NCBI GenBank assembly: GCA_947625375.1
Contig: CANQOC010000004.1
Coordinates: forward strand, 52,971-116,970
Length of the DNA stretch: 64,000 nucleotides
Reading direction: 5' to 3'
Origin: an uncultured Clostridia bacterium
GTDB lineage: Bacteria; Bacillota; Clostridia; Oscillospirales; Ruminococcaceae
The translations under genes were made by a program, and so were the position numbers. Below, one piece after another: positions 59,010-64,000 of the stretch (the stretch's first letter is position 1; each line of letters opens with the position of its first letter). Below the pieces are notes generated by a model. That model had not been told where the DNA came from, ran no database searches, and saw nothing but the letters and a program-made list of their open reading frames with translations.

Positions 59010-59038
59010 TTGACACGCGGCGGTAAATATAGTATAAT
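59010..59038 (+). promoter_or_regulatory. Promoter of large secreted protein gene
   Basis: TTGACA, a 17-base spacer and perfect TATAAT, 62 bases before the GTG start. Confidence 0.92.
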
Positions 59039-59048
59039 ATATCAGTCC

Positions 59049-59060
59049 GTATGTACATAC
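59049..59060. promoter_or_regulatory. Possible operator: 12-bp perfect palindrome
   Basis: GTATGTACATAC is a perfect palindrome located about 11 bases after the -10, near the expected transcription start. A repressor could bind here; no regulator is known. Confidence 0.45.
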
Positions 59061-59099
59061 AGACGGGATTATACAATGTTATTCAGGAGGATTTATCAA

Positions 59100-62000
59100 G
59101 TGAAAAGGAAAATACTGAGTATTATTCTTGCGCTGTTCCTCGTCATCGGCCTTATTCCGACGGGAATTCTCACCGAGAAGGCAGAAGCCGCCGGTACCGG
59201 CTCCACCTATTTCCGTGAACAGCTGAGCGCGGATTCTGCCGCAAGGATGTTCTATGATGCGATTGACACCATGAACAAAGAGGGCATCCTTAAAACCGGC
59301 ACCGGCGCTCTTGACCTTACCGAAAAATTCGGCACAAAGGCGGCCGAATTCTGCGCGATGCACGCCAACGGCGACATCAACCTGATGTCGGAATACGGCG
59401 CGGGAAGAGACGCTTTTTATGCCGACCACCCCGACATCTTTTATGTCGACTTCTCGGCGCTTACGGTCCGAGTGACCGAATCCGCCGGGGTTTATCACCT
59501 CTATCTCGGCGCGGGAAGATATCCCACCTATTACACAACGGGATTTTCGAGCGAGGCCGACGTCGAGGCGGCATTAAAAGAATATAACGCCGAGCTTGCG
59601 AAGCTCATCGAGGCCGGAAGCGCAAAGTCCGACCCGAGGGAACAGGTTATTGCGGTGCACGACTATCTCACCCACCACGTCACCTATCGCGACGAGTTCG
59701 CCGTCGCCCCCGAGAACATGGGATTTGTGCGCACAGCATATGGCGCTCTCGTCAAGCAGGAGGGCGTCTGTGAGTCATACACAAGGGCGTTCAAGGCCGC
59801 GATGGACGCGCTCGGAATCCCCTGCGTCATGGTCAGCGGCGTATACCGCCACAGCGACAAGATTTTGGAGGCGCACATCTGGAACGAGGTCTGCATCGAC
59901 GGAAGATGGTATGCCGTCGACGTCACTATGGACGACCCCGTCAACCCCAAGAAGGGGCAGTATGACAAGGCCGGCGAGGACGGATATGAGAACCGTCAGT
60001 ATCTTCTTGTCGGCGAGGACGTTATGAACGTCCACCACATCAAGGACGGCGCGATGTCGCCCGGCGGCTTCGAGTTCACCTATCCGCCCATCGAAACCGA
60101 CTTCGAGACGATAACCGACGAGGAGAGCCCGCTTAAGGTCCGCTTCAGGTCGGAGGCCTATGACGAAGAGATTCTTCAGGGCGGCGTCTACTATGTCAGC
60201 TATATGGGCATGAACGCGACCGAAATGAAGAAAAACGGCTATTATCTCCTTATGAGATACAGGATATATGACGTAGACAAAGGCTGGATTGACACCGAGT
60301 GGCACTACTATATGCCGGAGGTTTATGCACAGGGGGACAGCTTCGGAGACGTCGGCAACGAGACCAAGTTCGAGATGCCCCATGTCGAATACGTCGAGTT
60401 CGGAGTAACGCTCGACCCCGCCCCCGAGGTCAGGTTCAACGAGGTCCCGGATATGTTCTTCCACGGCGACACGACGCTTCTGCTTGCGGACAGCGGACTT
60501 TTGCACAACGAGGACGGAACATACCGCGCCGCGCCCGCTTCGCTCCACGGCGAGCCGGCATATAACAAGACGAGCATCTCGCTCGGCGAGACCGTCCACC
60601 TTGTCGCCTATTTCAACGACTATCTTGTCACCCCGGAGGTTTATGAGACATGGTGCAAGACAGAGAGATATGACGAAGAGGGATATAAAGAGGCAGTCCG
60701 TTCGGCCACCGAAAAGGACTTCTCGCTCGAAGCTCATCTTGTCGACAACTTTGTAATTCCAAATCGCGACGACAAGAGCGCACAGTATCAGACGATAAAA
60801 AATGTACAGATAAGCTTTATCGACGTCGACAACTCCTACGGCAGCGACGTCGAGACGAAAATCGAATTCGACTACACCACAAGCAATCAGTGGCTCGACG
60901 ACAACGTCCTCTATGTCTTCTATATCTCCGGACTTGTCGGGGCATACAGCGGAAAGACCCCGGGCAGCTTCGGCTGGGCGGTACAGGCGCCGTGCGCGGT
61001 CTGTGCATACCGCAGTCAGGGATTCGATTATAACGCATTCGCGAAGCCGGTGCTCGTCGCCGACGAGGACCTTTCCATGAAAGGCTGGACCGACACCAAC
61101 GGCGAAGTCTGGGAGGGCACCAAGTGGGACGACGACTATAAGAGCAGGCTGATGCTCGTCGTCGAGGACTCTTCTCCGAGAGAAGCAAACGAGCTTGAAA
61201 ACATGGTTGAAGAGACCGGCGAGGACGTCCTTTCCGCGTCGACATACAACATCAATCTGTCGCTCTGCAAGAAGATGTGGGCAAACCTCGGCGACGGAAT
61301 GTCGGTCAGGATTCAGTTAGGCTTCCCCGTCGGCTACGGTCCCGAGGACGCCGGAGTCACCTTTAAGGCGTATCACTTCATCAAGGACAAGACAACGGGC
61401 GAGATTCTCGGTCTCGAGGAAATCCCCTGTGTAATAACCCCCTACGGTCTTCTTGTGACCGTAAACAGCTTCTCCCCGTTCGCGATATGCGCGGTCGAAA
61501 AGACCGAGGATGAACCCGCCGAAAAGACGGTTGCGCTTATGTCGTCGGTCGGCGGAAGCGTCAGCGCCGGCGGCGGGAACATGATTACGCTTAAGCCGAA
61601 CGAGTCGGCAAAAATCACCGTGACCCCCGAGGCGGGATATATAATCGACACCGTCGAGGTATCCGGCGCGGCTTCGGAATATGCCGGAGAACAGAGCGGA
61701 TACAGCTTCGAGGTCTCTTATGACGACGTTAAGGACGGCTCGGCGATTGTGTCGGCGGTGTTCGTAACCGAAACGGTCGCGGAGGAAGAGCTCGGCGACG
61801 CGGTTATCCCGACGGCGGCGGCTCCGGAGGCAAAATATGTCGAGCTTCTCACCGATTCTGAGGTACAGACCTCGGCGGACGGAAGCGTCACCCTTGAGCT
61901 CAATGAAAACGAGCCGAGCTATTCGTACAACTGGTACAAGGTCGGCGAGGACGGAGACGTGTTCGTCGGCAGCGGAAGCAGGCTTGTGCTCTCCGGAGTT

Positions 62001-63254
62001 GATAAAAACGGTCTTCCTGTCGACAACTCGGGCGAATACTATTGCGTCGTCACCGCGACGGCGGGTGCTTCGAGTGCATCGAGCAGGAGTGAAACCGTCA
62101 CCGTCAGCAATTCACCCGTCAAGCCCGCGAAGTTCAGAATTGAGAGCTCCCCTGCCCCTCTGAGCGGCAGCGCGGTTTCGGTCACCGAGGGCGAAAAGGT
62201 CGTCCTGAGCGTTTATAAGCCGGTCGATGGGTATAAGTACACATGGTATGCCGACGGCGAAGAGGTCGGCACAGGCGATACGTTTACCGTCTCGGACGGA
62301 ATCGGCGGAGTTTACAGCTGTGCCGCCGAAAATGACGCCGGAACGACGCTGAGTGAGAATTCAATCGGAATAATCTTTACACCGCCGGTCCCCGAAATCG
62401 ACGGCGAGGACAACAGAAACGTCGTCGAGGGCGAAGACGTCGTCTTCAAGATAAAGAACGCCGATGAGGAGAAGTACGGTTACACATGGTACAAAATCGG
62501 CGACGACGGCGAGGATAAAAAGGTCGGCGAAGGCCCGAGCGTGACCCTTTCGGGAAGCGACATCAGCGGAATGTACTACTGTGAAGTGACAAACAAAGCG
62601 ACGGGCGCGTCGGCAAAGAGCAAGGTCTATAACGTGAACGTACAGGCGGCCGACCCCGACGTCCCCTACCCCGACGAATTCGAGATTGACGGCGAGAGTG
62701 AGGTCGAAATCGAAGAGGGAGAGAGCGCGGTCCTCAGCGTCAGGAACCCGCAGGACGGCATCACATATAAGTGGTATCGCGAGACGGTCGAAGAGGGCGA
62801 GGTCCTTATCGGCGAGGGCGTGAGCATCAGCGTCGGCAAGGCGGGAGAATACTTCTGCGCCGCTTATAACTCGGAGAACGAGCGCACCGACAGCTCGAAT
62901 TCGGTCACCGTGACCGTCGTCATCAAGCAGAGCAAGCCGACCGAGGAGACGAAGCCGGTTCATCGGCACACGTTTGCGGGATACGGCTTCAACGACGGCT
63001 ATCACTGGCTTATCTGCTCGATTTGCGGGCAGTTCTCGGACATGACGCCGCACGTCTTTAACGGCGGCAATACCTGCCTCGCCTGCGGCTATACCCGTCA
63101 GACGCTCGGCGGATTCGGCGGCTTTGGCAGCTTCGGCAGTGCCGGCGGCAGTCAGAGCGGCGTCGAGAGCACCGACGAAAGCGCCGACGAGATGGTGATT
63201 GTCGAGGCCCCGACTGAGAACGGAGAAGACGCCGAGGACGAGGTTGAGGGGTAG
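59100..63254 (+). CDS. Secreted transglutaminase-like/Ig-like multidomain surface protein
   Basis: A 1384-residue exported protein. A signal peptide (about 1-30, ending AEA) precedes a transglutaminase-like cysteine protease domain with triad C224 (GVCESY), H259 (AHIWNEV) and D274 (AVDVTMD). A long beta-rich region (300-800) follows, then an InlB-like repeat domain (about 810-890). Four Ig-like domains (about 920-1280) each carry a WY...C pattern. The C-terminal cap has an HxH...CxxC...H...CxxC zinc-ribbon-like segment (about 1285-1340) and a Gly/Phe/Ser-rich, acidic tail. There is no LPXTG or membrane anchor, so it is secreted or held non-covalently. The GTG start has AGGAGG at nine bases. 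It could crosslink or process surface or host proteins. Confidence 0.85.
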   Translation: MKRKILSIILALFLVIGLIPTGILTEKAEAAGTGSTYFREQLSADSAARMFYDAIDTMNKEGILKTGTGALDLTEKFGTKAAEFCAMHANGDINLMSEYGAGRDAFYADHPDIFYVDFSALTVRVTESAGVYHLYLGAGRYPTYYTTGFSSEADVEAALKEYNAELAKLIEAGSAKSDPREQVIAVHDYLTHHVTYRDEFAVAPENMGFVRTAYGALVKQEGVCESYTRAFKAAMDALGIPCVMVSGVYRHSDKILEAHIWNEVCIDGRWYAVDVTMDDPVNPKKGQYDKAGEDGYENRQYLLVGEDVMNVHHIKDGAMSPGGFEFTYPPIETDFETITDEESPLKVRFRSEAYDEEILQGGVYYVSYMGMNATEMKKNGYYLLMRYRIYDVDKGWIDTEWHYYMPEVYAQGDSFGDVGNETKFEMPHVEYVEFGVTLDPAPEVRFNEVPDMFFHGDTTLLLADSGLLHNEDGTYRAAPASLHGEPAYNKTSISLGETVHLVAYFNDYLVTPEVYETWCKTERYDEEGYKEAVRSATEKDFSLEAHLVDNFVIPNRDDKSAQYQTIKNVQISFIDVDNSYGSDVETKIEFDYTTSNQWLDDNVLYVFYISGLVGAYSGKTPGSFGWAVQAPCAVCAYRSQGFDYNAFAKPVLVADEDLSMKGWTDTNGEVWEGTKWDDDYKSRLMLVVEDSSPREANELENMVEETGEDVLSASTYNINLSLCKKMWANLGDGMSVRIQLGFPVGYGPEDAGVTFKAYHFIKDKTTGEILGLEEIPCVITPYGLLVTVNSFSPFAICAVEKTEDEPAEKTVALMSSVGGSVSAGGGNMITLKPNESAKITVTPEAGYIIDTVEVSGAASEYAGEQSGYSFEVSYDDVKDGSAIVSAVFVTETVAEEELGDAVIPTAAAPEAKYVELLTDSEVQTSADGSVTLELNENEPSYSYNWYKVGEDGDVFVGSGSRLVLSGVDKNGLPVDNSGEYYCVVTATAGASSASSRSETVTVSNSPVKPAKFRIESSPAPLSGSAVSVTEGEKVVLSVYKPVDGYKYTWYADGEEVGTGDTFTVSDGIGGVYSCAAENDAGTTLSENSIGIIFTPPVPEIDGEDNRNVVEGEDVVFKIKNADEEKYGYTWYKIGDDGEDKKVGEGPSVTLSGSDISGMYYCEVTNKATGASAKSKVYNVNVQAADPDVPYPDEFEIDGESEVEIEEGESAVLSVRNPQDGITYKWYRETVEEGEVLIGEGVSISVGKAGEYFCAAYNSENERTDSSNSVTVTVVIKQSKPTEETKPVHRHTFAGYGFNDGYHWLICSICGQFSDMTPHVFNGGNTCLACGYTRQTLGGFGGFGSFGSAGGSQSGVESTDESADEMVIVEAPTENGEDAEDEVEG

Positions 63255-63270
63255 ACGAGAATGTATGAAA

Positions 63271-63304
63271 AGAGCCCTGACTGCGGTCGGGGCTCTTGAT
63301 TTTT
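63271..63304 (+). terminator. Terminator of large secreted protein gene
   Basis: AGAGCCC...GGGCTCT followed by TGATTTTT. Confidence 0.85.
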
Positions 63305-64000
63305 GGAAAATGCGGTGATTGAAGGGCGGTATGGGGCGGTTGACATTGAAAATGGTGCGCGCACGCTATCGCATTTATAAAAGGGATTCGCTTCGCGAAT
63401 GCTATCTAAAGTCACCCTGCCCCGACCCTCCCTCGAGGTGAGGGAGTTAAGAGGAAACCTTTGATATGTTTTGAGAAGATTGGCTTATGCCACACTTTTC
63501 AAAGGTATTCGCTTCGCTCATACTATTTTTAGACTCCCGCCCCCTGCCCCCTCCCACATGGGAGGGGGGTTATGCGTTGACAAAGTTTTGAGTGCCGCCT
63601 ATCGGCGGGGAAAAATTTGTGCGGTGCCATGCCTTGCCATAAAGTATCGCTTTGCAGCGGGCGGCGAAACGTGACACCTTTGACGGTTTCTCCGCTTTTT
63701 TCTTCCACACCCCTGCCCTATTAGAGAACAGAAGTCAGATGGTCAGAAGTCAGAAGATGGAAGGTAGAGGTTAGATGATAGAAGATAGAAATCTGATTTC
63801 TGACCTCTCATATCTGTCTCCTAACTGCGACGGCGCGACCACTCCCCTCGAGGGGAGTGGTACCAGGTGAGGAGGACACTTGCGCATGTATATTAAAGCA
63901 TGAGCGCGGCGCCATACGTTGCTATAAGGAGTCCGCCTACGGCGGACGGGATTGGAAATGGCTGACATCGTAAGAACGCTTGCGCGAGTTAAAATGAAAA
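63305..64000. repeat. Gene-free repeat island 5 (runs off window)
   Basis: R1 boxes near 63384 and 63506 with palindromes CCCTCCCTCGAGGTGAGGG and CCCCCTCCCACATGGGAGGGG, a GCCGCC-tatc-GGCGG hairpin (63595), a 100-base 7-bp tract (63722-63822), a partial shared segment (63823-63886) and a TCCGCC-tac-GGCGGA hairpin (63930). No gene. Confidence 0.75.
63823..63886. repeat. Long shared repeat segment, partial third copy
   Basis: Matches the end of 5627-5755 and 53052-53178 from GACGGCGCGACCACTCC onward. The front part (TTCCACACCCCTGCCC) also matches, at 63703, but the middle is replaced by a 7-bp tract. Confidence 0.75.

Overview
The window looks like a chromosome segment of a GC-rich (by eye high-50s percent GC, not computed) Gram-positive anaerobe of the phylum Bacillota, class Clostridia. 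The signs are Bacillota-type gene order and content (lon-engB; darA/yaaQ-holB-yaaT/ricT; PadR-HAAS-DUF4097), a PdaA-like deacetylase, indolepyruvate:ferredoxin oxidoreductase, many MATE pumps, and textbook sigma-A promoters with 17-bp spacers. No rRNA is present, so the family cannot be named.

Layout. 0-8 kb: a thioredoxin-reductase-like flavoenzyme, an NCS2 purine permease, a lipoprotein PdaA-like deacetylase, an MFS transporter and tRNA-Arg(ACG), separated by long gene-free repeat islands. 8.5-12.8 kb: lon, engB and an M48 membrane protease. 12.9-18.6 kb: an envelope-lipid block with a PlsC-like acyltransferase, a GT8 glycosyltransferase and a GT8::PlsC fusion in one overlapping operon, then an HxxxD acyltransferase and a DinB-like protein. 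18.8-27.2 kb: a MATE pump, a putative metalloprotein, a DUF1349 protein, a pair of ABC exporter half-transporters and an Agr-like LytTR/GHKL regulatory pair. 27.5-29.8 kb: an SGNH hydrolase, small pyrophosphatase, lipoprotein and DUF3784-like protein in one unit.

29.8-41.8 kb looks like an accessory block. It is visibly poorer in GC and free of the dispersed repeats that fill other gaps. It carries a VTC-domain/DUF4956/surface-protein operon with an OmpR-type two-component system, a hexapeptide acetyltransferase, a MATE pump divergent from an AraC regulator, an MBL-fold hydrolase, a beheaded large serine recombinase and a GNAT enzyme. 41.8-52.5 kb: pyruvate kinase, an XRE regulator, iorAB plus a flavodoxin-like protein, a DUF4867 protein, a sirtuin and the PadR envelope-stress module. 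53.4-63.3 kb: a second AraC/MATE divergent pair, a solitary MazF, yaaT-holB-darA, and a 1384-residue secreted transglutaminase-like/Ig-like protein.

The most unusual content lies between genes. At least nine gaps are mosaics of short palindromic modules. The best defined is a 104-108-nt element present five times that folds on paper into a perfect cloverleaf: an outer stem, a 20+ bp central hairpin and two side hairpins. The stem sequences differ between copies while pairing is kept, which is compensatory covariation. A second family (about 15 copies) joins a conserved box to one of several alternative palindromes, and a third consists of degenerate 7-bp tracts (TCAGAAG/TCAGAGG type). No transposase for these is present in the window.
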